DNA from: Candidatus Tyloplasma litorale
GTDB lineage: Bacteria; Bacillota_I; Bacilli_A; Mycoplasmatales; Hepatoplasmataceae
Reading direction: 5' to 3'
Length of the DNA: 64,000 nt
Assembly: GCA_027943885.1 (NCBI GenBank)
Contig: AP027078.1
Span: 434,001-498,000, forward strand
The notes under the pieces were generated by a model, which was not told the origin of the DNA, made no database searches, and saw nothing but the letters and a program-made list of their open reading frames with translations. How positions within the stretch are numbered: position 1 is the stretch's first letter; the number at the start of each line of letters is the position of its first letter. The translations under genes were made by a program, and so were the position numbers. Positions 23,838 through 38,800 of the stretch are shown here, in pieces.

Positions 23838-26800
23838 GTTTTGGTTGATAGATAATTATGAGTGGATGAACACAATTGTTTTCCATATCAAACTAATTAT
23901 ACGTTTTGGTTGATAGATAATTATGAGTGGATGAACACGAATTTATGAAAGCGTATCAAGGTATGTTAAGTTTTGGTTGATAGATAATTATGAGTGGATG
24001 AACACAGACATTAAATTAATTTGCTCTTTTAATGCGTTTTGGTTGATAGATAATTATGAGTGGATGAACACGCAATTAGAAATACATCAAGAATTGACTA
24101 TGTTTTGGTTGATAGATAATTATGAGTGGATGAACACTTAGTGTTATCGAGGAAAAAGAATAATGGCGTTTTGGTTGATAGATAATTATGAGTGGATGAA
24201 CACGTGCCTTATATAGGAAGGACATAAATCATAGTTTTGGTTGATAGATAATTATGAGTGGATGAACACTAACTCTAAAAATTGTTCTTCAATTCTATCG
24301 TTTTGGTTGATAGATAATTATGAGTGGATGAACACTGAAAAAAGAAAGGAGAGATGTAAAATGGAGTTTTGGTTGATAGATAATTATGAGTGGATGAACA
24401 CATTCTTTAACAGATTTTTTAACAGATGATTGTTTTGGTTGATAGATAATTATGAGTGGATGAACACGGAATGATGTAGAGGAACAAGAATAGTTTTGTT
24501 TTGGTTGATAGATAATTATGAGTGGATGAACACTTTAGATTTTCTTAATCTTGTTAATATTCTGTTTTGGTTGATAGATAATTATGAGTGGATGAACACT
24601 ATTGTAAATGACGAAAGGGTTTGGATACTGTTTTGGTTGATAGATAATTATGAGTGGATGAACACTTACCAGCTGCTTAATTAAAATATAACATAGTTTT
24701 GGTTGATAGATAATTATGAGTGGATGAACACTACCAGCTGCTTAATTTAATATTACCATAAGTTTTGGTTGATAGATAATTATGAGTGGATGAACACAAA
24801 TACATCACCTTACCATGTTTTCATAAAGTTTTGGTTGATAGATAATTATGAGTGGATGAACACTTTAATTCTTTCCTCGCACATATCGTCTATGTTTTGG
24901 TTGATAGATAATTATGAGTGGATGAACACCAAATATTTCAAAATTTTTAAATTCTATTTGTTTTGGTTGATAGATAATTATGAGTGGATGAACACAAACA
25001 ATATCTTATGCAGCATACGAAAGGAGTTTTGGTTGATAGATAATTATGAGTGGATGAACACTATTATAATTACAAATCCTCCTTATAGTGTGTTTTGGTT
25101 GATAGATAATTATGAGTGGATGAACACAATTGATGACCACATCACTCATTTGATTGGGTTTTGGTTGATAGATAATTATGAGTGGATGAACACATAAAAA
25201 AAATAAAAAAAATTGGAACAAATGTTTTGGTTGATAGATAATTATGAGTGGATGAACACAGTGAACAAGTTTCTAACTGAGAAAGTTGAGTTTTGGTTGA
25301 TAGATAATTATGAGTGGATGAACACCCTCCTTTCTCATGTAGTTTTAAACTACTCGTTTTGGTTGATAGATAATTATGAGTGGATGAACACAAAAGCTGT
25401 TACATAAGGTTGATAAGCTACGTTTTGGTTGATAGATAATTATGAGTGGATGAACACTTGCAACAATAGACCAATTTGATGATGCTCGTTTTGGTTGATA
25501 GATAATTATGAGTGGATGAACACAATATTATTATATGCTACCAGAATTTTTACGTTTTGGTTGATAGATAATTATGAGTGGATGAACACAAGAATCTTTC
25601 AATTTCAGGAACATCATTAGTTTTGGTTGATAGATAATTATGAGTGGATGAACACTATTGTATATAACGAAAGGGTCGGGGTATTGTTTTGGTTGATAGA
25701 TAATTATGAGTGGATGAACACATTCGCCTTTAATTTCATAAATTCATTATAGTTTTGGTTGATAGATAATTATGAGTGGATGAACACAAAAATTTAAAAA
25801 AAAATAAAAAATGTATAGTTTTGGTTGATAGATAATTATGAGTGGATGAACACGAATTGATTTTTTTGAGACTCCTTATTTTCGTTTTGGTTGATAGATA
25901 ATTATGAGTGGATGAACACTAGGAATCGCTTCTCATCCGGCGTATTTTTGTTTTGGTTGATAGATAATTATGAGTGGATGAACACATTCAATTAAATTTA
26001 TCTTAAACATCTCTCGTTTTGGTTGATAGATAATTATGAGTGGATGAACACGGTTAGCGGCGATACAGGTAAAATTAGGATGTTTTGGTTGATAGATAAT
26101 TATGAGTGGATGAACACCATCACTTGTTGAGTAGTTTCTATATGTTCGTTTTGGTTGATAGATAATTATGAGTGGATGAACACTCAATTAATATATAAAG
26201 AAAATTTTAGATAGTTTTGGTTGATAGATAATTATGAGTGGATGAACACAAGTTATTGAGGTCAATGACCCTAATACTTGTTTTGGTTGATAGATAATTA
26301 TGAGTGGATGAACACTCAACTGGAGTATGATAAAGAGTTTTATAAGTTTTGGTTGATAGATAATTATGAGTGGATGAACACGAATCAAATTTAAATTCAA
26401 ATCTTAAATTTGTTTTGGTTGATAGATAATTATGAGTGGATGAACACAAAAATTAAATTAAATAAATAAAAATAAAAGTTTTGGTTGATAGATAATTATG
26501 AGTGGATGAACACATGACTAAAGAATTTATTTCTGATGCAGTTGTTTTGGTTGATAGATAATTATGAGTGGATGAACACATAAATAGTTATCACGATCTG
26601 CATCGTTCTGTTTTGGTTGATAGATAATTATGAGTGGATGAACACACTAAATATATACAATGTTATAAACAACAAGTTTTGGTTGATAGATAATTATGAG
26701 TGGATGAACACTTTAGTGATTCTATCACCCCCTTTTCTCGTGTTTTGGTTGATAGATAATTATGAGTGGATGAACACAAGGTTTTAAGAAATATAGATTC

Positions 26801-29800
26801 AAAGGGTGTTTTGGTTGATAGATAATTATGAGTGGATGAACACAAAATGAAAATAAAAGAAAATAGTTTTAACGTTTTGGTTGATAGATAATTATGAGTG
26901 GATGAACACGACAAACAAAAAAATAAAACTAACGTCTTTGTTTTGGTTGATAGATAATTATGAGTGGATGAACACGATGTCGAAGGTGAAGCAATTGATT
27001 TATCTGTTTTGGTTGATAGATAATTATGAGTGGATGAACACAGTCTCTACCTAATTTACGCAATCTGTTTCGTTTTGGTTGATAGATAATTATGAGTGGA
27101 TGAACACTTTTGTCCGCAAATAACGGAAAAGATTTTTGTTTTGGTTGATAGATAATTATGAGTGGATGAACACTTGTTCTTCGATACTTCACGCTTTGTA
27201 CGTGTTTTGGTTGATAGATAATTATGAGTGGATGAACACATTGATTCGAATATACAAATGGAGATTTCAGTTTTGGTTGATAGATAATTATGAGTGGATG
27301 AACACTTATCTTGTTCGCTTCACGCTAAATATGTGGTTTTGGTTGATAGATAATTATGAGTGGATGAACACAAACGCAACGGTATCTTATTCACAAATAA
27401 CGTTTTGGTTGATAGATAATTATGAGTGGATGAACACAATATCTCTTAATTTTAACACTCTTTCATTGTTTTGGTTGATAGATAATTATGAGTGGATGAA
27501 CACATTGAAGGGGGTGGAATGAGAAAACTAAACGTTTTGGTTGATAGATAATTATGAGTGGATGAACACTGGAAAGTTTCAATTTTCTGAAAAATATAAG
27601 TTTTGGTTGATAGATAATTATGAGTGGATGAACACAACCTATTATAGCAATTCAATAAACTTCATGTTTTGGTTGATAGATAATTATGAGTGGATGAACA
27701 CTGTAGATTGAAATGCTAACTCTGATGAATGGTTTTGGTTGATAGATAATTATGAGTGGATGAACACCACAAAAAAGGACCAGAAAGGTTTGGAAAAGTT
27801 TTGGTTGATAGATAATTATGAGTGGATGAACACACCGCCAAACTTTTTCTTAATTCTTTATACGTTTTGGTTGATAGATAATTATGAGTGGATGAACACT
27901 AAAAGCCTTAAATGGACCAGAAAAAAAAGGTTTTGGTTGATAGATAATTATGAGTGGATGAACACACTTTATTTTCATATTCCTCTGTTTTACCTGTTTT
28001 GGTTGATAGATAATTATGAGTGGATGAACACGATCAATTTTAAAAATTGGCCCAGCTATTTGTTTTGGTTGATAGATAATTATGAGTGGATGAACACAAT
28101 TAGGAATTCTTTTTCGATATCCTTCAAGTTTTGGTTGATAGATAATTATGAGTGGATGAACACTTTTGGTCGTGATTTATTAAATCTCTATTTGTTTTGG
28201 TTGATAGATAATTATGAGTGGATGAACACATTTAAATATTCCCAAAAATATAAATTCATGTTTTGGTTGATAGATAATTATGAGTGGATGAACACTAAAA
28301 CTAAGAGAATATTGAGATAATGAACGTTTTGGTTGATAGATAATTATGAGTGGATGAACACTAGAGTTTTAAGAACAAACTCTAGCTATTTGTTTTGGTT
28401 GATAGATAATTATGAGTGGATGAACACAGAGTTTCTTTTAATTGTGGATAACTCAATGTTTTGGTTGATAGATAATTATGAGTGGATGAACACATTTATA
28501 TTTTTGAGAATATCAAAATTTATGTTTTGGTTGATAGATAATTATGAGTGGATGAACACAAAATAAAAAAAATTAAGCAAGAGGGGTGAGTTTTGGTTGA
28601 TAGATAATTATGAGTGGATGAACACTAAAGGTACCGGCGTACAATCTCCGACTACGTTTTGGTTGATAGATAATTATGAGTGGATGAACACTATAAAAGC
28701 TAAACAAAACCAATTTTTCTTGTTTTGATAGATAATTATGAGTGGATGAACACTCTATTTTTGTAATTCTTTCGAAGTTATCAGTTTTGGTTGATAGATA
28801 ATTATGAGTGGATGAACACTTTTATTGAAATTAAAGACATGCAGTTAATGTTTTGGTTGATAGATAATTATGAGTGGATGAACACAATTTACCTTATAAT
28901 TCTGCAACGTCGGAAGTTTTGGTTGATAGATAATTATGAGTGGATGAACACTAAAGAATTTAGAAACTATGGTGGAGACCGGTTTTGGTTGATAGATAAT
29001 TATGAGTGGATGAACACCAGATACACTAAAGAATTGAATGAAATTGTGTTTTGGTTGATAGATAATTATGAGTGGATGAACACCCTTTCTTAAAAAGAAA
29101 GGGGAAAACAAAGGTTTTGGTTGATAGATAATTATGAGTGGATGAACACTTATTACTTCGAAGGTGCTCTAAATGTGCTGTTTTGGTTGATAGATAATTA
29201 TGAGTGGATGAACACTGAGATATCTGATTGAATTGTTTGCGATACGTTTTGGTTGATAGATAATTATGAGTGGATGAACACATCAAAACATTCGGTAGCA
29301 TTTGTTTGAGAGTTTTGGTTGATAGATAATTATGAGTGGATGAACACGCTCGAATGCTACTCACCTAATAAGAGACCGTTTTGGTTGATAGATAATTATG
29401 AGTGGATGAACACAAAGAATTTAGAAATTATGGCGGAGACCTGGTTTTGGTTGATAGATAATTATGAGTGGATGAACACAAATAATGAAACGGATGAAGT
29501 TGTTATTGGGTTTTGGTTGATAGATAATTATGAGTGGATGAACACGACTAAAGAATTTATTTCTGATTCTATTAAGTTTTGGTTGATAGATAATTATGAG
29601 TGGATGAACACTTGTTAAATCTTTTAATGTTGTTGAATGATGTTTTGGTTGATAGATAATTATGAGTGGATGAACACGTAAATTAATTATTGAAAGAGAA
29701 TTTGAATGTTTTGGTTGATAGATAATTATGAGTGGATGAACACTTAAATCTGAACCTGATATTGACCCAATTAGTTTTGGTTGATAGATAATTATGAGTG

Positions 29801-32800
29801 GATGAACACTTAGAATTAATAACAGAAACAACATTTAATGTTTTGGTTGATAGATAATTATGAGTGGATGAACACAAATGAATGAGTTTGTAGCATTACA
29901 GGCACGTTTTGGTTGATAGATAATTATGAGTGGATGAACACGCGGGCATACGCTACCACCCCATCAGGAGAGTTTTGGTTGATAGATAATTATGAGTGGA
30001 TGAACACTATTAATAATTCGTTAGAAAATAAATTTACGTTTTGGTTGATAGATAATTATGAGTGGATGAACACTGCTGTTAAAGTTTCTTTTAAACCCTC
30101 TTTGTTTTGGTTGATAGATAATTATGAGTGGATGAACACACGATGCGGATTCGTTTCTAAATTACGACTGTTTTGGTTGATAGATAATTATGAGTGGATG
30201 AACACATGGTTCAGCAAAATTTAAAGAAGCCTTTAGTTTTGGTTGATAGATAATTATGAGTGGATGAACACGTTAAGTTAAATTTATATGATGATTTAAC
30301 TGTTTTGGTTGATAGATAATTATGAGTGGATGAACACAAAATAAAGTAGATCAATTAGTTAAATATAGTTTTGGTTGATAGATAATTATGAGTGGATGAA
30401 CACTCATCTGTTAAAGAGTCAATTTTATCATTCGTTTTGGTTGATAGATAATTATGAGTGGATGAACACACTTTTTAACTTCTTAATTAAATTATACATG
30501 TTTTGGTTGATAGATAATTATGAGTGGATGAACACTATAAAAGCTAAACAAAACCAATTTTTCTTGTTTTGATAGATAATTATGAGTGGATGAACACTCA
30601 ATCCAGAAACAGGCAAACGTGGAATCTGTTTTGGTTGATAGATAATTATGAGTGGATGAACACAGATCAATTTAACTAGCAATTAATTAGATGGTTTTGG
30701 TTGATAGATAATTATGAGTGGATGAACACATTGTCGATGTTGCTAAAATTAAGCCAATTGTTTTGGTTGATAGATAATTATGAGTGGATGAACACATTTA
30801 AGAAAACCTACAAAAAGCACATACAGTTTTGGTTGATAGATAATTATGAGTGGATGAACACAAATAAAATCGAAATCACTGGTATAACAATGTTTTGGTT
30901 GATAGATAATTATGAGTGGATGAACACCAATCCCTTAACATCGACAACAGGAAGCGGGTTTTGGTTGATAGATAATTATGAGTGGATGAACACACTATTC
31001 AACAAGTGATGTTGAATTTACAGGTTTTGGTTGATAGATAATTATGAGTGGATGAACACAAAAAAATATTATTTCAGGGCACTTTTCAGGTTTTGGTTGA
31101 TAGATAATTATGAGTGGATGAACACTGATGTTAAAAGAATTTTTAAAGAAGATGTGTTTTGGTTGATAGATAATTATGAGTGGATGAACACAAAACTTGA
31201 AAAACAAATAACTGAAACTGTGTTTTGGTTGATAGATAATTATGAGTGGATGAACACTATGATGTTAATTGAATCATTACCAGAACAGTTTTGGTTGATA
31301 GATAATTATGAGTGGATGAACACGATATGAATTGTTTTTGTGATTTCTCTATGTTTTGGTTGATAGATAATTATGAGTGGATGAACACCGGCTGCGTGTC
31401 TTTTTAATATTATTCGTTGTTTTGGTTGATAGATAATTATGAGTGGATGAACACTTAAAAATCAAAAAAATTAAGCAAGGGGGTGTTTTGGTTGATAGAT
31501 AATTATGAGTGGATGAACACTGTTTTAAATTCTTGCCCTTTTTGAGCTGTGTTTTGGTTGATAGATAATTATGAGTGGATGAACACTCTATTTTCAAAAA
31601 TAGACACTTATAAAATGTTTTGGTTGATAGATAATTATGAGTGGATGAACACGGGATCAATAAAAAAATTGGCCTAGCTATTGTTTTGGTTGATAGATAA
31701 TTATGAGTGGATGAACACTGAAAATACAGGGCTATTTTTTGAGAAAATGTTTTGGTTGATAGATAATTATGAGTGGATGAACACAGATTGTGTAGTTTGA
31801 TTAGCACATTGAATGTTTTGGTTGATAGATAATTATGAGTGGATGAACACTAACAATTAATAATTTATATTTAACATTATGTTTTGGTTGATAGATAATT
31901 ATGAGTGGATGAACACTTATGAAAGTGATCTTTGTGAATACATAGAGTTTTGGTTGATAGATAATTATGAGTGGATGAACACCTTCTTTTAATTTATAAT
32001 TTTCACAAATTTGTTTTGGTTGATAGATAATTATGAGTGGATGAACACTAAATGATGATGGCGACATTCTAGCCGACTGTTTTGGTTGATAGATAATTAT
32101 GAGTGGATGAACACGTATTAAAATTAATTAACTTTTTAACAACCGTTTTGGTTGATAGATAATTATGAGTGGATGAACACAAGGCAATTTTTTGAGAATT
32201 AGAAAGTCCTGTTTTGGTTGATAGATAATTATGAGTGGATGAACACTTGGACCAGAAAAATAAGGCAGCTTAAGCTGTTTTGGTTGATAGATAATTATGA
32301 GTGGATGAACACTGTTCTCCAATGTTAGCAAATATTGGGTTAGTTTTGGTTGATAGATAATTATGAGTGGATGAACACAATTTTAAAATTAATAAATTAC
32401 TTAACAACGTTTTGGTTGATAGATAATTATGAGTGGATGAACACCTTTTTTAACCGATGCTGATATAGCTCAATGTTTTGGTTGATAGATAATTATGAGT
32501 GGATGAACACTAAAAAAATTCAAAATAATACAGTATTGTTGTTTTGGTTGATAGATAATTATGAGTGGATGAACACATATGCAGCAAAAATTAATTAAAC
32601 TATGATGTTTTGGTTGATAGATAATTATGAGTGGATGAACACCAAGAGTTAATTTTTTATTTGTGAAAATATGTTTTGGTTGATAGATAATTATGAGTGG
32701 ATGAACACCTCTGACTCTCCAGAGTTTAATTCTAAATAGTTTTGGTTGATAGATAATTATGAGTGGATGAACACCAATTTCGTTATTTATTGTTGCTGTT

Positions 32801-35800
32801 GTGTGTTTTGGTTGATAGATAATTATGAGTGGATGAACACAAAATTCTTAAAGGTTTTGGAGATATCAATGTTTTGGTTGATAGATAATTATGAGTGGAT
32901 GAACACTCCGTAGTCTTTTAGACGACCAGGCACCAAGTTTTGGTTGATAGATAATTATGAGTGGATGAACACAATATTCCGGTCTTTTATGATATGAAAT
33001 GGGTTTTGGTTGATAGATAATTATGAGTGGATGAACACTGATTGAACAGTTGATGAGTCATCTGCTAAGTTTTGGTTGATAGATAATTATGAGTGGATGA
33101 ACACAAACACTATGGAGAAATATTAGATTACCTAGTTTTGGTTGATAGATAATTATGAGTGGATGAACACTAGACAATTTCAAAAGTGTGGATTTTACTA
33201 GTTTTGGTTGATAGATAATTATGAGTGGATGAACACTGGAAATAGATTTAATAAAGTGATTGGTTAGTTTTGGTTGATAGATAATTATGAGTGGATGAAC
33301 ACAGAGTTTATGAAAGATTATATGAAAGTATAGTTTTGGTTGATAGATAATTATGAGTGGATGAACACCCTGGAGGTTTAAATTAATATGACTTCATGGT
33401 TTTGGTTGATAGATAATTATGAGTGGATGAACACAAAAGGACTTACTTCATTGATTGAAACTTAGTTTTGGTTGATAGATAATTATGAGTGGATGAACAC
33501 TTTTATATACATATATAAAATTATATTAAGTTTTGGTTGATAGATAATTATGAGTGGATGAACACGAAGGAGTCAAAGGTGCTTCTCAAGTTGGTGTTTT
33601 GGTTGATAGATAATTATGAGTGGATGAACACAACTACCAGAATTGTTAGTGAATAAGTTATGTTTTGGTTGATAGATAATTATGAGTGGATGAACACTCT
33701 CTCTTTTTAAAATTTGAATTTCATCCTGTTTTGGTTGATAGATAATTATGAGTGGATGAACACGATTTTGAAAGAATGTTAAATTTTGAGGTTGTTTTGG
33801 TTGATAGATAATTATGAGTGGATGAACACGCCGTCAATATCGTCTTTCATGTTGTAATTGTTTTGGTTGATAGATAATTATGAGTGGATGAACACTTATT
33901 AAAAAATGATTGATTTGAATCTAATGTTTTGGTTGATAGATAATTATGAGTGGATGAACACGAGTTTTTTTAAAAGAAGCAATTAATGAACGTTTTGGTT
34001 GATAGATAATTATGAGTGGATGAACACTGAAGTACCTCAAATACATACCAATGACTCGTTTTGGTTGATAGATAATTATGAGTGGATGAACACAATTAAT
34101 TTCATCAATGAAAAAAACAAAACGTTTTGGTTGATAGATAATTATGAGTGGATGAACACAGAAGTTGTACCAGGAGATAGTTTTAAAGTGTTTTGGTTGA
34201 TAGATAATTATGAGTGGATGAACACAAATGATACAGAATAGAGATATTCTAGGTTGTTTTGGTTGATAGATAATTATGAGTGGATGAACACACCAGGTGT
34301 AGTAATCATTGCTACGGTCATGTTTTGGTTGATAGATAATTATGAGTGGATGAACACGAATTAATTGGTGGATCTTATAATAGAGTTGTTTTGGTTGATA
34401 GATAATTATGAGTGGATGAACACATCTTTGATCCCTTTTCTTTTTCCAGCCATGTTTTGGTTGATAGATAATTATGAGTGGATGAACACATTATCTTAAG
34501 AATATTATTTTTAATAATAGTTTTGGTTGATAGATAATTATGAGTGGATGAACACAAAGTTTTTTTATTGTTATCTATATTTTTAGTTTTGGTTGATAGA
34601 TAATTATGAGTGGATGAACACCCACAAATTTAAAGACCAAGAAGGTCAAAAGTTTTGGTTGATAGATAATTATGAGTGGATGAACACAGAAGCAGTTAAT
34701 GCTATAGTACCATTTATGTTTTGGTTGATAGATAATTATGAGTGGATGAACACTTAATAATACTCTTTACCCCCTTTCTCGTTGTTTTGGTTGATAGATA
34801 ATTATGAGTGGATGAACACATTTTCCATCCCCATTTACATAAGCATTACGTTTTGGTTGATAGATAATTATGAGTGGATGAACACACGATGATTGAAAAT
34901 AATATTCACTATTTTGTTTTGGTTGATAGATAATTATGAGTGGATGAACACAAACAATTCATACTGGTAATACAACAATTGGTTTTGGTTGATAGATAAT
35001 TATGAGTGGATGAACACAGAATTAATTCAAAACTTCGGATATTTAGCGTTTTGGTTGATAGATAATTATGAGTGGATGAACACTTTTGAAAAGGTTATCT
35101 CACTCTCTTCCTTGTTTTGGTTGATAGATAATTATGAGTGGATGAACACTTGCACTACTCAATTCATCTACCCACAATAGTTTTGGTTGATAGATAATTA
35201 TGAGTGGATGAACACAATGTTAGGCAAAAAAATAAACGAGTATGTGTTTTGGTTGATAGATAATTATGAGTGGATGAACACCAAAGTTGATGTATATATC
35301 TCCGACATCATGTTTTGGTTGATAGATAATTATGAGTGGATGAACACATTTATTTTAATTGCAGTTATTAACGGAGTGTTTTGGTTGATAGATAATTATG
35401 AGTGGATGAACACCGAATATATTCGATATTATAAAGTTAATATGTTTTGGTTGATAGATAATTATGAGTGGATGAACACATTTTACAAAGAAATAACTTT
35501 TTATACAGAGTTTTGGTTGATAGATAATTATGAGTGGATGAACACTTTTTTACTCAACTTTCAAAATTAGAATTGGTTTTGGTTGATAGATAATTATGAG
35601 TGGATGAACACTCGAAAATTTTGGTTATATAGCAAAAAATTGTTTTGGTTGATAGATAATTATGAGTGGATGAACACTAAATAACTATATCCAGTAATTT
35701 CGTTTAGGTTTTGGTTGATAGATAATTATGAGTGGATGAACACCTAAATCTTCAGCATTTGAATAAATTTCTTGTTTTGGTTGATAGATAATTATGAGTG

Positions 35801-38800
35801 GATGAACACCATTTATATTATGATGTTTATGAATGATCCGTTTTGGTTGATAGATAATTATGAGTGGATGAACACTATGGCTAAATCATCTGATGTATAT
35901 CAATTGTTTTGGTTGATAGATAATTATGAGTGGATGAACACCAATTATTCGCGGACTATACAACTACATCGGTTTTGGTTGATAGATAATTATGAGTGGA
36001 TGAACACACAATTGATGACTATGGTGGTGGTGATGTGGTTTTGGTTGATAGATAATTATGAGTGGATGAACACACCGCAAAATTATTCCTAAATTCTTTA
36101 TACGTTTTGGTTGATAGATAATTATGAGTGGATGAACACTTCTGATCTTGGTGATAATTTATTATATACGTTTTGGTTGATAGATAATTATGAGTGGATG
36201 AACACAGATTATTTATTATCTAATTGAAAAGGCAGGTTTTGGTTGATAGATAATTATGAGTGGATGAACACATAACTTACTAAATATAATTCTATAACAT
36301 AGTTTTGGTTGATAGATAATTATGAGTGGATGAACACACCTTCTTTTTTTAAGAGAAAAAAAAGAAGGTTTTGGTTGATAGATAATTATGAGTGGATGAA
36401 CACAAAACCTTGAGAAGTACATGATTACATTATGTTTTGGTTGATAGATAATTATGAGTGGATGAACACAAACAATTCACACTGGCGAAACAACTATCGG
36501 TTTTGGTTGATAGATAATTATGAGTGAATGAACACTGTTAATAGCAAATTTAACGATATTGTTATGTTTTGGTTGATAGATAATTATGAGTGGATGAACA
36601 CAATTGTTAAAGAAAAAACAACTGAATATTTGTTTTGGTTGATAGATAATTATGAGTGGATGAACACCAAAGTTGATCAATATTTCGCCGGTATCTTGTT
36701 TTGGTTGATAGATAATTATGAGTGGATGAACACTGACCTTTAAAATCGAGTACAGCTTTTAATATTTTGGTTGATAGATAATTATGAGTGGATGAACACA
36801 CGGTGGTGTGTGAACGGATTCAACTAAAAGTTTTGGTTGATAGATAATTATGAGTGGATGAACACTAAAAATTATAATGTATGATATATGTTTTAGTTTT
36901 GGTTGATAGATAATTATGAGTGGATGAACACAGTAATAATTAAATCTAAATCATTAATATTGTTTTGGTTGATAGATAATTATGAGTGGATGAACACGGT
37001 ATTGCAGAGAAAAAAATTTTTAACAGGTTTTGGTTGATAGATAATTATGAGTGGATGAACACAAATACAATATTATTTTGAGCAATAACAAAGTTTTGGT
37101 TGATAGATAATTATGAGTGGATGAACACATTATTTTTATTTGCCATATATCTAAATTAGTTTTGGTTGATAGATAATTATGAGTGGATGAACACTTTTGT
37201 AAATAACAATATATGTGAAGATTAGTTTTGGTTGATAGATAATTATGAGTGGATGAACACTTTAAAAGAGGGACTCAAAAAACACATGTGTTTTGGTTGA
37301 TAGATAATTATGAGTGGATGAACACCATAAGCTTCATATATTTAAGCTGCAATTCGTTTTGGTTGATAGATAATTATGAGTGGATGAACACACCTTCTTT
37401 TTTTAAGAGAAAAAAAAGAAGGTTTTGGTTGATAGATAATTATGAGTGGATGAACACTCTTTAAAAAAATTTTAAATTATCAAACTCGTTTTGGTTGATA
37501 GATAATTATGAGTGGATGAACACATTAAACGGCAAAGTCTTTTTAAATGATTCGTTTTGGTTGATAGATAATTATGAGTGGATGAACACTAAAAGATAAA
37601 GAATATTTTTATCAGGAAGGTTTTGGTTGATAGATAATTATGAGTGGATGAACACAAAATCGTAAAATGAGAGTGAGTGAAGTAAGTTTTGGTTGATAGA
37701 TAATTATGAGTGGATGAACACTTTACCAAATATATTAATTAAATCATGGTTGTTTTGGTTGATAGATAATTATGAGTGGATGAACACGGAAAGGCTGGAG
37801 TTTTGGAAAAAAGGAAAGTTTTGGTTGATAGATAATTATGAGTGGATGAACACGGAAAGGCTGGAGTTTTGGAAAAAAGGAAAGTTTTGGTTGATAGATA
37901 ATTATGAGTGGATGAACACGGTTATCCTTCAATGACATAAATGGAGCATGTTTTGGTTGATAGATAATTATGAGTGGATGAACACTTTTTATAAATTTTT
38001 ATAAACTCGTTAAGAGTTTTGGTTGATAGATAATTATGAGTGGATGAACACTAAAAATAAATTTGAAAATTCAACTGTAATGTTTTGGTTGATAGATAAT
38101 TATGAGTGGATGAACACTTCAGAAAACTGATTTGAATTTAGATGAGTGTTTTGGTTGATAGATAATTATGAGTGGATGAACACAATATGGCCTTTGTAAA
38201 GGCTGTTAAAGCCGTTTTGGTTGATAGATAATTATGAGTGGATGAACACTAATTTCGATTTTATTCCCGTATGTTTTATGTTTTGGTTGATAGATAATTA
38301 TGAGTGGATGAACACAAAATGAATGAATTCGTAGCGCTGTAAACTGTTTTGGTTGATAGATAATTATGAGTGGATGAACACAATTGGACCAGAAAAAGGC
38401 AGCTTATTAGTGTTTTGGTTGATAGATAATTATGAGTGGATGAACACAAGGATTTCGTGGGGCAAAAAATGCCTATGGTTTTGGTTGATAGATAATTATG
38501 AGTGGATGAACACTTAACAGAAGTCTTAGACTATGTTGAAACAGTTTTGGTTGATAGATAATTATGAGTGGATGAACACTTATAAATTTCTTGAGCTTTA
38601 TAATTTTCAGTTTTGGTTGATAGATAATTATGAGTGGATGAACACGAAAGAGATTATTATCTCAAAACCAGAAGTGTTTTGGTTGATAGATAATTATGAG
38701 TGGATGAACACTTTCTTGCTCTTCTTTAATATTATATATAAGTTTTGGTTGATAGATAATTATGAGTGGATGAACACATAGCGTTTTGATCGCCGTTTAA

